Counted from the stretch's first letter, positions 52,883 through 63,370 are shown. The stretch: 64,000 nucleotides of DNA from PGYR01 sp034670025 (GCA_034670025.1 JAXMOE010000002.1:496001-560000), one strand, 5' to 3'. Notes: generated from the letters alone by a model not told the origin. Translations and numbers: made by a program.

Positions 52883-54847
52883 TTAGAATATCAAGTAACC
52901 AATTAAAATTAAAATACCGAGCATCATAACTGCAGCATAAGTTTGTGCTACACCAGATTGCAATCTTCTTACGCCTTTGGCAGTGGAGTTAGCTAAGAAC
53001 CCAGCACCGTTTACTAGTCCATCTACTACGTTTAAGTCAAATATCTTGTAGAAGAAGTCACGCGATGTTTTGAAAATAGGAGTAACAAAAGCACCGTAGT
53101 AAAAATTATCTAAGTACCATTTGTTCCAAAGTATCTTATAAGCAAAGCCAAATCTGTTAGTTAGTGATTTTGCTTTAGTCCAATTTTCATCATTTTTGTA
53201 AATACTTCTTGCTAATAGTATTGCAATTATTGCTACTAATGTAGAAATGCCCATTAGTACATACTCAATAGTGTGCAATTCATGAATTCCAGTGAAGCCC
53301 ATAATGTAATTTGAATCTGTAAAGATTGGCTTAAAGAAGTTTTCTAATATATGCGGATGGTCTGAGATAAAGAATCCTAATACATAAGGAACACCAAGGA
53401 AACCACCAACAGCAGACAATACAGCTAATACAATCAGAGGTATAGTCATTGATTTTGGCGATTCGTGTGGCTTTACTTTATCAACATCAAATCTTTCTTT
53501 TCCGTGGAAAGTTAAGTATAGCAATCTAAACATATAGAATGCAGTAAAGAATGCAGCTAAGCCAAGCATTAACCATAGGAAAATGCTTCCATTGTTATAA
53601 GCATTCCACAAGATTTCATCTTTGGAGAAGAAACCACTGAAGAATGGGATACCTGAGATAGCAAGTGAACCTACTAAGAATGTTTTATAAGTAGTAGGCA
53701 TGTGTTTCTTAAGCCCACCCATTTTCTTAATGTCTTGTTCTTCGTGCATACCGTGGATAACTGACCCAGAGCCAAGGAATAATAGTCCTTTGAAAAATGC
53801 GTGAGTCATAACGTGGAATATGGCTGCTACCCAAGCACCAACCCCAAGAGCTGCAAACATGAAGCCCAATTGGCTGACAGTTGAGTAAGCTAATACTTTT
53901 TTAATGTCATTTTGTACTAATCCAATGCTTGCTGCCAGTAGTGCAGTAGCTGCACCAACATAAGCTACAACCATCATAGCATCTGGAGCAGAAGCAAAGA
54001 TTACTGAATTTCTTGCAATTAGGAATATACCTGCTGTTACCATAGTTGCAGCGTGAATAAGTGCTGAAACCGAAGTAGGCCCTGCCATTGCATCGGGAAG
54101 CCAGCCAGCAAGTGGAATTTGTGCCGATTTACCTGTGGAACCCAAGAACAATAGGAGTGCTATTGCAGTTATTAATCCAGTATCATATAAGGTGAAATCG
54201 CCTGCTATCATTGCGTTTACTTGAACATATTCTAATGTACCAAAATTCATGTATATCATGAATATTGCTACTAACATACCAAAGTCACCTATTCTATTTA
54301 CGATAAATGCTTTGTTTGCGGCATCGCCAGTCCAAGTAATTCTAAATCCATCAAATTTTCTATCATACCAAAAACCAATAAGTAAGTACGATGCAAGACC
54401 CACGCCTTCCCAGCCAAGGAAAGTAACCAAAAAGTTACTACCCAGCACTAAGTTAAGCATCATAAATATAAATAAGTTAAGGTAGGCAAAGAACCTGTAG
54501 AAACTTCTGTCTCCGTGCATATATCCAATACTGTATATATGTATAAGAGAGCCAATACCTGTTATTATTAGCACAAATATAATAGACAACCTATCGACTT
54601 GATAGGCAAAATCTAATGAAAAATCTCCAGCTCCAAACCAATGAAATAGGTTTATAATGTGTGGTTTGCCTGTGGCATCACCCACTAAGTTGAAGAATAT
54701 AGAGAGTGCTATTAAGAAAGATATAGCAACAGTAGAAGTTGCAATTGTCCCTATTAGTTTTTCGCTACCGATTTTTTTACCAAATAATCCAAGGATTAGA
54801 AATCCTAGGAGTGGTAGTAGAGGTACGACCGTAATCAATTCAGGCAT
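52883..54847 (-). CDS. nuoL: NADH-quinone oxidoreductase subunit L
   Basis: I use the ATG at 54847 rather than the TTG three bases upstream, so the protein starts MPELITVVPLL (654 residues). Conserved parts are FLGWEGVGLASYLLIGFWYDR (about 143-163), GKSAQIPLAGWLPDAMAGPTSVSALIHAATMVTAG (about 240-275) and NDIKKVLAYSTVSQLGFM (about 315-332), plus the long C-terminal helix segment that runs along the membrane arm. It is the distal antiporter-like subunit. It is the first gene of an isolated LMN set: no nuoA-K genes precede it, and the next gene upstream is divergent. Confidence 0.95.
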   Translation of the reverse strand: MPELITVVPLLPLLGFLILGLFGKKIGSEKLIGTIATSTVAISFLIALSIFFNLVGDATGKPHIINLFHWFGAGDFSLDFAYQVDRLSIIFVLIITGIGSLIHIYSIGYMHGDRSFYRFFAYLNLFIFMMLNLVLGSNFLVTFLGWEGVGLASYLLIGFWYDRKFDGFRITWTGDAANKAFIVNRIGDFGMLVAIFMIYMNFGTLEYVQVNAMIAGDFTLYDTGLITAIALLLFLGSTGKSAQIPLAGWLPDAMAGPTSVSALIHAATMVTAGIFLIARNSVIFASAPDAMMVVAYVGAATALLAASIGLVQNDIKKVLAYSTVSQLGFMFAALGVGAWVAAIFHVMTHAFFKGLLFLGSGSVIHGMHEEQDIKKMGGLKKHMPTTYKTFLVGSLAISGIPFFSGFFSKDEILWNAYNNGSIFLWLMLGLAAFFTAFYMFRLLYLTFHGKERFDVDKVKPHESPKSMTIPLIVLAVLSAVGGFLGVPYVLGFFISDHPHILENFFKPIFTDSNYIMGFTGIHELHTIEYVLMGISTLVAIIAILLARSIYKNDENWTKAKSLTNRFGFAYKILWNKWYLDNFYYGAFVTPIFKTSRDFFYKIFDLNVVDGLVNGAGFLANSTAKGVRRLQSGVAQTYAAVMMLGILILIGYLIF

Positions 54848-55061
54848 CAAAATTTCCCGCTGTTTGTGTACAATTACTTTTTATTCAAAATATATAAAGC
54901 CAAAAATAAGAAATTCCCATTGATTACCCAATTAATCTTTGCCATATAATTATGAACATTGGTAAAAAGGTGGTAAAAACTTCAAATAATAATAGTGTTT
55001 TGAAATTATTAGATAAAAGTATTAAATTTAGAGTTATAAATATTTATCATTAGAGGATTCA

Positions 55062-57213
55062 TTGAAAAAGCTTTTACTAATTATCTTACTATTTTCATTT
55101 ATTTTTGTCAACTTCAGCAAAGAGAGGAGTTGACGAAAACGAAATAAAAGAAAAACTAAGCTTAATAACAGGGCAAACAAATGCTGGTTCTGATTTTTGA
55201 TTTACTATCCCACCTGCTTATACTAATGTCAATGATCAAAAACTAAATAATGTCAAAATTTTAGTGGCATCTTCTGTTAAAGCAAACGTTTACATTGAAA
55301 TAGAAAGTAAAGGTTATAAGGATTCTTTGAAAATTGAAGAAAATGAGTTGGGTGAACTTGTCTTAGATTCCAATATAGCATTTCCAATAATTTATGATTT
55401 TGAATCTAAACATGATCCTAAATCTAAAATATCAAAAAAAGCTGGGATACACGTTTATTCAGACTCTCCTATAGTTCTTTATGTAATGATAAGATTTGGA
55501 TATACTACTTATGGATTCCTTGCGATTCCGACTTCTTCATTAGGAGAGAAATATATTGTTATGTCTTATCAGGATTCTAAATTACGTGGTGTTGATAAGC
55601 TCTTTCCACCTTTTACAGGAATCACTTCAGCTTATGATAATAACAAAATTAATTTTACAATGGGCGGAGGTAATGAAGGAAACGATTACTTAACTTTAGA
55701 AAGTGGTACTAAAATAAATACTGGAGAATCAACAGGAATAGTATTAGATAAGGGGGATGTTTGGCTTTTAACTGTCAGTAAAGTACTCCACGATTTATCT
55801 GGTTCACTTTTTGAATCTGAAAAACCGATTTCTGTAGTTTCTGGTCTGAGTTGTGCTAATTTTCCTGTTGGAAACCCTTGGTGTGACTATACAGTAGAAA
55901 TGGAATCTCCAACTGAAAGCTGGGGTGAACATTATTATGTAACACCGAATAAAGACAGAGTTTTCAATGGAATAGTTAGAGTTTATGCTTCAGAAGATAA
56001 CACAACAATTTATAGAGATGGTGTTGAAATTGGGAAATTGACAAATGGTGGAGGTGCTTCAATTGATGAATCTTATTTAGAAACAAGACTTTGGAAACAT
56101 TTTGATAATAACGGTAATCCAGTTCCTCCCAAAATTGCTACAATACATGCTGATAAACCTATAAATGTAATGTACTACAATACTGGAACACAAGAAGACG
56201 GTAAAGGAGACAGCTCTGATGTTTATATGCTTATGATAACACCTGCGGAGCAGTTTACTAATAACAGTTTGTGTTTTGTGCCAAATTCAGAGTTGGAAGA
56301 AATAAAGTTTGATTGGAATAATTTTAATGTTGTTTTTGAGCTTAAGAATGGGAAATTTCCTGATGACTTGTTAATGGCTGATATGAGTAAAAACCCTATC
56401 GTATGGGAAAACATTAATAATTTTGATTTTGAAGATCTTGAAATCTTTGAAATTCCTTATAAAGGAAAGCAGATAGGCAGCTTGAGATTAAAGTTGGGCA
56501 CAACTGGAATTTATGGATTCAAATCTACAAGTTCCAAATTTGCAGTCCACGCTTATGGTGGAAAAGAATGGGAGTACTACGGACTACCGGCTGGTAGAAT
56601 GTTTAGTGATTTGAGTACAAATGATTTTTCTGCACCTGAATTAAATGTTAAAACAATCAGTACTGAAACTGAATATATAGAAGGCACATTGGATGATACA
56701 CAAAGTGAATCGTCTGGGATATCAAAGTTTGAAATGATAGATGGTGTTAGTAATAATTATGAGTTAGAGATTTCAATTCCAAATAAAGGAGTAGTTGGTG
56801 ATTTGAGTGATGTTAATGAGTTTATTCCGGGGGTTTCAAATAATTTGAATTGGACATTGACTAAAGTTGATAATGAAAAAGAGGGGTTAGCAGTTCTATA
56901 TTATTCGGATAAGTCTGGAAACGATAGCTTAGTTTTTTTTGGCGATAACTATGTACAAACTAATGTGGCAATAACAAATACACCTAATGAGTTCTTTACT
57001 TACAATGACAATAATATTTATTTTGAAAGTTATAATGTATTGGCTAAATACAAATCAGTCGATATATATAATTTATCGGGACATAAGGTATTAAGTTCAG
57101 CTTTGGAGTCTAAAGTAATTAGCATAACCGACTTGAAAACTGGGTCTTATGTTGTTGTCTTGACGGGTGAGGATAGTAAGCCATTAACAGGAATGATAAA
57201 CATTATAAGATAA
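55062..57213 (+). pseudogene. Broken IgGFc-binding-like secreted protein
   Basis: The apparent start is TTG at 55062, after a TAGAGGA-type site matching the one before its paralogue at 61303. It gives a clear signal peptide (KKLLLIILLFSFIF), but the frame then stops at 55131. A one-base deletion in the T-run at 55102-55106 would restore it to the next frame (LSTSAKRGVDENE...), which itself carries a TGA at 55198-55200 where the two paralogues have Leu or Trp. After that the frame is open for about 670 residues to the stop at 57213. It contains the IgGFc-binding-type domain (SPTESWGEHYYVTPNKDRVFN) and a T9SS-type tail (VDIYNLSGHKVL, GSYVVVLTGE). I call it a pseudogene. Confidence 0.75.
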
Positions 57214-57226
57214 CAATGATTTTCAT

Positions 57227-57274
57227 TTTTCGAGTAATAATAGTATATTTACAATTCAATCAATTACTCGAAAA
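57227..57274. repeat. Perfect 12-bp inverted repeat before the second IgGFc-like gene
   Basis: TTTTCGAGTAAT (57227-57238) and ATTACTCGAAAA (57263-57274) are exact inverted copies separated by 24 bases. The right arm ends eight bases before the ATG. The arms could pair in RNA or bind a dimeric regulator. It sits after the pseudogene stop but lacks the compact stem plus T-run of an intrinsic terminator. Confidence 0.65.
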
Positions 57275-57282
57275 GCAACAAA

Positions 57283-60111
57283 ATGAAATACATCCATAAT
57301 ATTTTACTTATAATCGGGCTTTTAGTTTTATTTAATGGCTCGATTTTTAGTTTAGATATCCCCGAATCAGAAACAGCTTTGTTAAAATCTGGTAACTCAG
57401 GGACTGAGTTTTTGTTCTCCATTCCACCAAGTTACAACGAATCGGGGCAAACTCCAGTAGTTAAAGTATTAGTATCATCTACTTATGTTACGGATGTTAA
57501 TATAGAGATTCCTGCATCAAATTATTCGCAAACCAAACAAACAAACAAGAATAGCACTATCGAATTCGTAATTGACCAAAATGATGCCGAGCCAATCACA
57601 CATTATGGAATTACTGATAAGAAAAAAGAAGCGACTATATATCAAAAAGCAGGAATACATATAACAGCAGATAAACCTGTGATTGTATATGTAATTATCC
57701 AAAATGGAACTGTAACTGAAGGGTTTATGGCTCTTCCAACTTCAACATTGGGTACAGAATACATAACCATGGCTTATAACGAGCCAGATATGAATACTCC
57801 TGGCTGGTTTAGTCCATTCACTACTATCACGGCTACTGAAAACAATACATCGGTCAAATTCACAATGGGTGGAGACGAATCTGTAAGTTCTGAAATAGCT
57901 ATGAATTCTGGAGCGACACTTAAGAATGGAGAATCAATAGAAAGAATAATGAACAAGGGCGATGTGTGGGTATTTTCTATCAATGGGAAAGGACAAGATT
58001 TATCTGGTAGTTTAATAGAAGCGACCAAACCAGTAGCAGTTGTGTCTGGTGTTAATTGTGCTCAGATACCACAAGGAAATACTCCTTGCAATTATATTGT
58101 CGAGATGGAGATGCCAACCAATATTTACGGCAAGCGCTACTTTATAACTCCTAATAAAGATAGAGTTTATAACGGAATAGTGAGAGTGTATTCTGCTGAA
58201 GCAAATGCAACTATATATAGAAATGGCTCTCAAATTGGAAATATATCTGAAAAAGGCGAGTATTTGGAATTTAGATTATGGGACAAAAATGATTCTAACG
58301 AAGAGCCGAATCCCCCAAAAGTAGCTGCTATTAGCTCTAACAAATACATTGCTGTTGTGTATTATAATCCTGGTTCGCAAGAAGACTACTTTATAGATAA
58401 TTCAATTATTGACAATGCGTATATGATGCAAATAATGCCAGCAGAGCAGTTTTCTAATATTGCTTATGTATCATCACCCAACGCAGTAGCTACTAATAAA
58501 CCTTTTAATAATAATAAATTACTAATTACTTATGAGAGTGAAGGCGGAAGTGTGCCAGCTGATTTGGAATTATCAAAATTAGATTTAGACAATGGGGTAA
58601 CAGAATGGAAAAAAGTCAAAGACTTAGTTGATAATAGCAATAGCTTCGAAGGTAATTATAATGGTAAGCATATAGGATCAGTTACTTTAGATATTAGTAT
58701 TGAGGGAAGCTATGTACTGAAATCAGAATCGCATAAGTTCAGTGTGCAATCAATATCTGGACTTGGTAATTATTCTCCTTATGGTTTTCCTTCTGGTGGG
58801 CGGTTTAGTAGTAACCAAGATAACGACCACACACCTCCAACTATTTCGTATAGATTGAGTTGCGATGGTGAGGTTGCTTCAAGTGGGTACGGTATATTCG
58901 ATTATGATAATAATTATAAAAGAACAACGAATTTGAAGTATTATGAATTTAGGAATCTTGATAATTATGAACTTGAAATACTGCATTCATCTAAAGACTC
59001 TGTTTCCTGGACATTGAGCCGAATAGATGACGAATTACCAGCCAGTGCCGAAATATATATGATTGATGAATTTGGTAATGACACAACGGAACAGATAAAT
59101 TATAACTTGTTTGAGTATAGCTATACAAATGAAAATGGTTACACTAACAATCCAAATTTCAGCAAGCGAATCTTCAGAGATACCATCCGTAATTTGTCAG
59201 CAGATAATGACTTATATATTGTTCAGACGTACTATAACACTCCCAATTCAGGATTTGAAGTGATAGGTTATGAACCTGAAACATGGCGTTATGGCGATTC
59301 CATTCCTCCTTTGGGCGAGTTGGTAATTATATCGGAGTTTAAAAATGAGAACATAGAAAATGGAATAGAGTATAATGATTCGCTTTATGTGGCATTCGGT
59401 CTATTTGTAAAGACCGCTCCCGAAGGGTGTAAGGGAAAACCTATATTCATAAAAAAGTTTGATGTTGAATATCCAAAATATAAGTTACAAAGTGGTAACG
59501 AAATAGAAGACATAGAAAATGATAATGCAAAAATAAGGATTCAGGATACTCTCTTTAACCTGAGCAATAAATACCCGCTTTATATTACTGAAATAGCTCT
59601 TAAATATGGAGATAAGGGTTTTGAGTTTGACAGAGTGATACCTAATAGCTGGGCGATAGGAGATTCTATTCCTCCTAATGAAAGTATTATAGTTGAGATG
59701 ATTTATGACCCAAGCCACACACTGCAGACAGATGAGGAACAAATAGTCATAGATTCTTTGGGAATAGAGGTTTCTGCTTTTGGGAATGAAGGAGTTTTGG
59801 AGCCAATTGCTTTTACTTATCTGACTGAGCAAAAAGCAGAAATTAAAGCTAAGACTGAATCGTCTATAAAGTATGAGGATAGTAAATATGACATCATAAT
59901 TAACAAGAATCAATTGATTTTAGATGGCGATATTTATAAAAATAATGTAAAGTCGTTGAATATATATGACATTGAGGGAAATATAATTGTTGAATTCATA
60001 GATGACAGTGATAACATATATGAATTACAGGAGATAGCCAACGGTACGTACTTTGTTGTAATAGAAATAAATAAAGAAAAAATTGTAAAAAAAATAATAT
60101 TAACTAATTAA
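57283..60111 (+). CDS. IgGFc-binding-like secreted protein with T9SS-type tail
   Basis: A 942-residue exported protein. The signal peptide spans about residues 1-24 (ends in IFS). Residues about 40-430 form the IgGFc-binding N-terminal-like domain, with LPTSTLGTEYITMAYNEP, SVKFTMGG, NKGDVWVFSI, DLSGSLIEATKPVAVVSGVNCAQIP, MEMPTNIYGKRYFITPNK and DRVYNGIVRVYSAE. The rest is Ig-like beta repeats (two DTIRNLS/DTLFNLS units near 630 and 750), ending in a T9SS type A-like tail (LNIYDIEGNIIVEF, GTYFVVIEINKEKIV). It is probably secreted and cell-attached. The mammalian Fc-binding name reflects homology only. It is followed 16 bases later by a cytochrome c peroxidase gene. Confidence 0.82.
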   Translation: MKYIHNILLIIGLLVLFNGSIFSLDIPESETALLKSGNSGTEFLFSIPPSYNESGQTPVVKVLVSSTYVTDVNIEIPASNYSQTKQTNKNSTIEFVIDQNDAEPITHYGITDKKKEATIYQKAGIHITADKPVIVYVIIQNGTVTEGFMALPTSTLGTEYITMAYNEPDMNTPGWFSPFTTITATENNTSVKFTMGGDESVSSEIAMNSGATLKNGESIERIMNKGDVWVFSINGKGQDLSGSLIEATKPVAVVSGVNCAQIPQGNTPCNYIVEMEMPTNIYGKRYFITPNKDRVYNGIVRVYSAEANATIYRNGSQIGNISEKGEYLEFRLWDKNDSNEEPNPPKVAAISSNKYIAVVYYNPGSQEDYFIDNSIIDNAYMMQIMPAEQFSNIAYVSSPNAVATNKPFNNNKLLITYESEGGSVPADLELSKLDLDNGVTEWKKVKDLVDNSNSFEGNYNGKHIGSVTLDISIEGSYVLKSESHKFSVQSISGLGNYSPYGFPSGGRFSSNQDNDHTPPTISYRLSCDGEVASSGYGIFDYDNNYKRTTNLKYYEFRNLDNYELEILHSSKDSVSWTLSRIDDELPASAEIYMIDEFGNDTTEQINYNLFEYSYTNENGYTNNPNFSKRIFRDTIRNLSADNDLYIVQTYYNTPNSGFEVIGYEPETWRYGDSIPPLGELVIISEFKNENIENGIEYNDSLYVAFGLFVKTAPEGCKGKPIFIKKFDVEYPKYKLQSGNEIEDIENDNAKIRIQDTLFNLSNKYPLYITEIALKYGDKGFEFDRVIPNSWAIGDSIPPNESIIVEMIYDPSHTLQTDEEQIVIDSLGIEVSAFGNEGVLEPIAFTYLTEQKAEIKAKTESSIKYEDSKYDIIINKNQLILDGDIYKNNVKSLNIYDIEGNIIVEFIDDSDNIYELQEIANGTYFVVIEINKEKIVKKIILTN

Positions 60112-60127
60112 AAATGGGATAGATAAT

Positions 60128-61165
60128 ATGAAAAAAATGAGCATAATTGCTTCCATTGTATTTTTTGTAATTATACTTGCTGCTTGCGGCGAGAAAAAAG
60201 AAGCCGAAGAGCAAGTTGATAGCAATCAGAAAGATGAGTTGATGGAAAAAGCACAATCAATATTTGCTGTGATGCCAGAAGAGGCAAAAAACCCAGAAAA
60301 TCCACTGACACCAGAGAAAATTGCTCTGGGTAAACGGTTGTTTTACGACACAGCTTTATCGAAAGATGGGAACAACAGTTGTAATTCGTGCCACAATATG
60401 GAAACTTATGGTGTTGATAATCTGAAAACATCTCCTGGTGATAAGGGTGAGTTTGGTAACAGAAACTCTCCGACTGTTCTCAATGCTGCATTCCACACAA
60501 CTCAGTTTTGGGATGGAAGGGCAAAGGACGTTGAAGAACAAGCAACTGGACCAATTGTGAATCCAGTTGAAATGGCAATGCCGAGTCCAGAGTTTTTAGT
60601 GAAAAAATTAAGTAAGGATGAAGAATACAATAAAGCATTTGCCGAGGTATTCCCTGAAGATAAGATAACTATTGAGAATGTAGGCAAGGCAATTGGAGCA
60701 TTCGAGAGGACGCTTATTACCCCTTCCAAATTTGATGATTACTTGGCAGGAGAGGCAACGGCACTAACGGATAAGGAGAAAGAAGGGCTAAAAATATTTA
60801 TGGATACTGGTTGTATAACTTGTCACAATGGTTCGCAGCTTGGTGGCAATATGTTCCAAAAGTTTGGAGTTCATAAGCCGTATTGGGAAGCAACAGGCAG
60901 CGAGGTTGTGGATGATGGTAAGTTTGAAGTTTCAAGCAATGAGTCGGATAAGTATATGTTCAAAGTTCCAGGTTTGAGGAATATAGAAAAGACTTGGCCT
61001 TATTTCCACGACGGTAGTGTAGAGAGCTTAGAAGAATCAATTAGAATAATGGCTGATGTGCAGTTAAACAAACAACTAACTGACGAGGAAGTAGAAAGCA
61101 TTACGGCTTTCTTAAAAACTCTGACTGGAGAAGTGCCAAAAGAAGCGCTTATGTCGAGTAAATAG
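60128..61165 (+). CDS. Di-haem cytochrome c peroxidase lipoprotein
   Basis: A 345-residue protein of the CcpA/MauG family. A lipoprotein signal ends in LAAC (Cys20), so it is anchored on the periplasmic side of a membrane. Two haem c sites are visible: CNSCH at 85-89 and CITCH at 229-233. The sequence GKRLFYDTALSKDGNNSC before the first haem and RNSPTVLNAAFHTTQFWDGRA after it (about 113-133) are standard. It reduces hydrogen peroxide using electrons from cytochrome c. The location between two surface-protein genes is odd and not explained by function. A T-rich terminator follows 24 bases after the stop. Confidence 0.93.
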   Translation: MKKMSIIASIVFFVIILAACGEKKEAEEQVDSNQKDELMEKAQSIFAVMPEEAKNPENPLTPEKIALGKRLFYDTALSKDGNNSCNSCHNMETYGVDNLKTSPGDKGEFGNRNSPTVLNAAFHTTQFWDGRAKDVEEQATGPIVNPVEMAMPSPEFLVKKLSKDEEYNKAFAEVFPEDKITIENVGKAIGAFERTLITPSKFDDYLAGEATALTDKEKEGLKIFMDTGCITCHNGSQLGGNMFQKFGVHKPYWEATGSEVVDDGKFEVSSNESDKYMFKVPGLRNIEKTWPYFHDGSVESLEESIRIMADVQLNKQLTDEEVESITAFLKTLTGEVPKEALMSSK

Positions 61166-61189
61166 GTTTGGTTATAGTATTAATCTTAG

Positions 61190-61226
61190 AATCCCAAGTG
61201 ATATTTTTTGCTTGGGATTTTTTTTT
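61190..61226 (+). terminator. Intrinsic terminator after the peroxidase gene
   Basis: A perfect 9-bp stem AATCCCAAG / CTTGGGATT with a 12-base loop, followed by nine T. It ends the transcript that includes the second IgGFc-like gene and the peroxidase gene. Confidence 0.9.
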
Positions 61227-61302
61227 AATATTCACTTAATTGTAACTAAGTATTCACTTGATGTGTCAATAATATAAGCTTAACAATGAAAATGAGGACA
61301 CT

Positions 61303-63369
61303 TTGAAAAATATTTTTCTATTAATTTTACTTATTGCTTTTGGTGTGTCAGTCAGTGCAAGCGAAGCTGATGATATTAGAACTGAGTTAGATGGGAAATT
61401 GGGACTCAACAATCAAGGTACTGAGTTTTGGTTGTCTTATCCAGATATGGTTAGAATTGATCATTTAGAGAATTTTTATATTTCTCTTTTAGCAGAAACG
61501 GACAACGTTGTTCAATTGAGAAGTGCAGGTGGATCAATAGACTCAACAATCAGGCTGAAAGCAAATGAGTCAAAACTAATTCGTATTTTTTTAAGAGAAT
61601 ACGATTTCTTTAGTAGTCAGAGAACAATCACTAAAGTAATTGAATCAGTTGGAATCTATATTAAATCAGAAAATCCTATTACAATACAAACTTTTAATAC
61701 TTATGCGGGCCTAAAAGATGCAAGTCTGGCTTTACCTGTTTCTTCACTTGGTAAGGAATATATGCTTCAGACTTACTACAAAGGACCTGGTGTTTCAATA
61801 GTTGCTCCTTACGATGATACAAAAATAAAGCTGAAACTTGCCAATTCGAACCCTGATTTAACAATAATGACAGAAGACAGTGTTGAATATAAAGGTGGGG
61901 ACAGTTTAGTTGTCACTTTAAACAAAGGCGACGTTTGGTATATATTTTCTACAGACACTATAGGTGACTTGACCGGTTCGATGATAAATTCAAACAAACC
62001 GATTAATGTTACTTACTCGCATTATGTAATAGATAGACCTAGGTATTCACAACATGCTAATGAAATTCATACATTACTACACCCAAATAATACTTGGGGG
62101 AGAGAATATTTTGTTCCTTCATACGAAGAATTTAATATTACCAATTCAGTAAGGGTAAGCACTTTGTATGATGATGTTGATATTTATAAAGATGGAATTT
62201 ATTGGACAACCATCAATAATACATTCGAGAACGAAGTATTTGAATCTGAACTATGGTCTAAGGAAAATAAAAGCCCACAAATTATAACGAGCAATAAGCC
62301 AATTTCATTATTGTTTTTTTCAGACAGAGAAATATATAAAGGTGAAACACTTTATAACAGTTTCAGTGTTAACTCATTAACCTCTTTAGAGCAGTTTACT
62401 AGTAGAGCTTATTTTTCAATTCCTAATAAGCATAGTTATGAATATGTGGATACTATGGTTAATAGATTAGAGATTAATTATAAAACCTTAAATAGTGAAG
62501 TACCTAATAATATAGAAATTGCTATTATTGATACTCATAGTATAGTAGAGTGGAAGAACTTTAAAGAAGAATTTGGTGATAATTACATATCAAGGCAGAT
62601 AAACGATTTTTATTATTTTAGTCATTCTATTAGTTTACCTGATTCATGTGAAGTTTATATAAGAGCTAAAAATATTAGATTTGGCGGCTACTATTATCGT
62701 ATATATAGCAGACCACCTGGCATTTATCCAGGTGTTATCGTCGATCATGACAGCTACGCCTTCCCAATCTCAACAAATAGTTTAGACCTAACTTCTTCGG
62801 ACACCACAACTCCGAAAGTAACTCTAAATAAAATAAGTAATAGGACTCACGGAATTGTTTATGATTATGATGAGAACGCTTCTGGTCTAGCTGAGCTTTA
62901 TATGTTGGAAGAGTACAGTTATAATTACGATTATAAACTTCTTTCAGCAGATGATGGATTTATAGAAAATGAAGATAGAAATACATTTATTTCTGGTGAG
63001 CCAATGCAGCTTGAATTTGAACTAACTAAGAAATACCCAGATAATGATGCTTTTGCTGTATTGTACACGACAGATAAAGCTGGCAATGATACTTTAGTTT
63101 TTGTTAATGAAGAGCTGTTTACGTCAGTGGAGTCCGAGTCAGAGCAATATATTACGATTTACAATGACGAAATTATTATTGATGAATACATAGCAGACAA
63201 TAACTCAAATGAAATAATAATATTCAATCTAAACGGGAGTATAGCTCAGTCAATTAACAATCCACAGAGTAATAGAATTAGTATTAGTGAGCTGAAGTCT
63301 GGGACATATTTTGTGGTGTTGAAGTCAAGTGATTGGGTTTATTCCAAGAAGTTTAGTGTGGTTAGGTAA
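61303..63369 (+). CDS. IgGFc-binding-like secreted protein with T9SS-type tail, third paralogue
   Basis: The start is TTG at 61303, preceded by GAGGA five bases upstream. The 688-residue protein has a signal peptide (1-20, ending in SAS) and the same IgGFc-binding-like domain as its two neighbours (NNQGTEFWLSYPDM, SLGKEYMLQTYY, NKGDVWYIFS, DLTGSMINSNKPINVTYSHYV, NNTWGREYFVPSYEE). It is shorter in the middle. The C-terminal tail (IIIFNLNGSIAQSI, GTYFVVLKSSDWVYSKKFSVVR) is T9SS type A-like. It has fewer Ig-like repeats than the second copy. It is separated by a terminator and by an own promoter region from the peroxidase gene. Confidence 0.8.
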   Translation: MKNIFLLILLIAFGVSVSASEADDIRTELDGKLGLNNQGTEFWLSYPDMVRIDHLENFYISLLAETDNVVQLRSAGGSIDSTIRLKANESKLIRIFLREYDFFSSQRTITKVIESVGIYIKSENPITIQTFNTYAGLKDASLALPVSSLGKEYMLQTYYKGPGVSIVAPYDDTKIKLKLANSNPDLTIMTEDSVEYKGGDSLVVTLNKGDVWYIFSTDTIGDLTGSMINSNKPINVTYSHYVIDRPRYSQHANEIHTLLHPNNTWGREYFVPSYEEFNITNSVRVSTLYDDVDIYKDGIYWTTINNTFENEVFESELWSKENKSPQIITSNKPISLLFFSDREIYKGETLYNSFSVNSLTSLEQFTSRAYFSIPNKHSYEYVDTMVNRLEINYKTLNSEVPNNIEIAIIDTHSIVEWKNFKEEFGDNYISRQINDFYYFSHSISLPDSCEVYIRAKNIRFGGYYYRIYSRPPGIYPGVIVDHDSYAFPISTNSLDLTSSDTTTPKVTLNKISNRTHGIVYDYDENASGLAELYMLEEYSYNYDYKLLSADDGFIENEDRNTFISGEPMQLEFELTKKYPDNDAFAVLYTTDKAGNDTLVFVNEELFTSVESESEQYITIYNDEIIIDEYIADNNSNEIIIFNLNGSIAQSINNPQSNRISISELKSGTYFVVLKSSDWVYSKKFSVVR

Positions 63370-63370
63370 A

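Noticed and set aside
55198..55200. TGA read as tryptophan or selenocysteine
   Set aside because: Several clearly intact genes in the window end in TGA (for example actB and the acyltransferase), paralogues have ordinary Leu or Trp at the position, and a frameshift lies 90 bases upstream, so decay is simpler.
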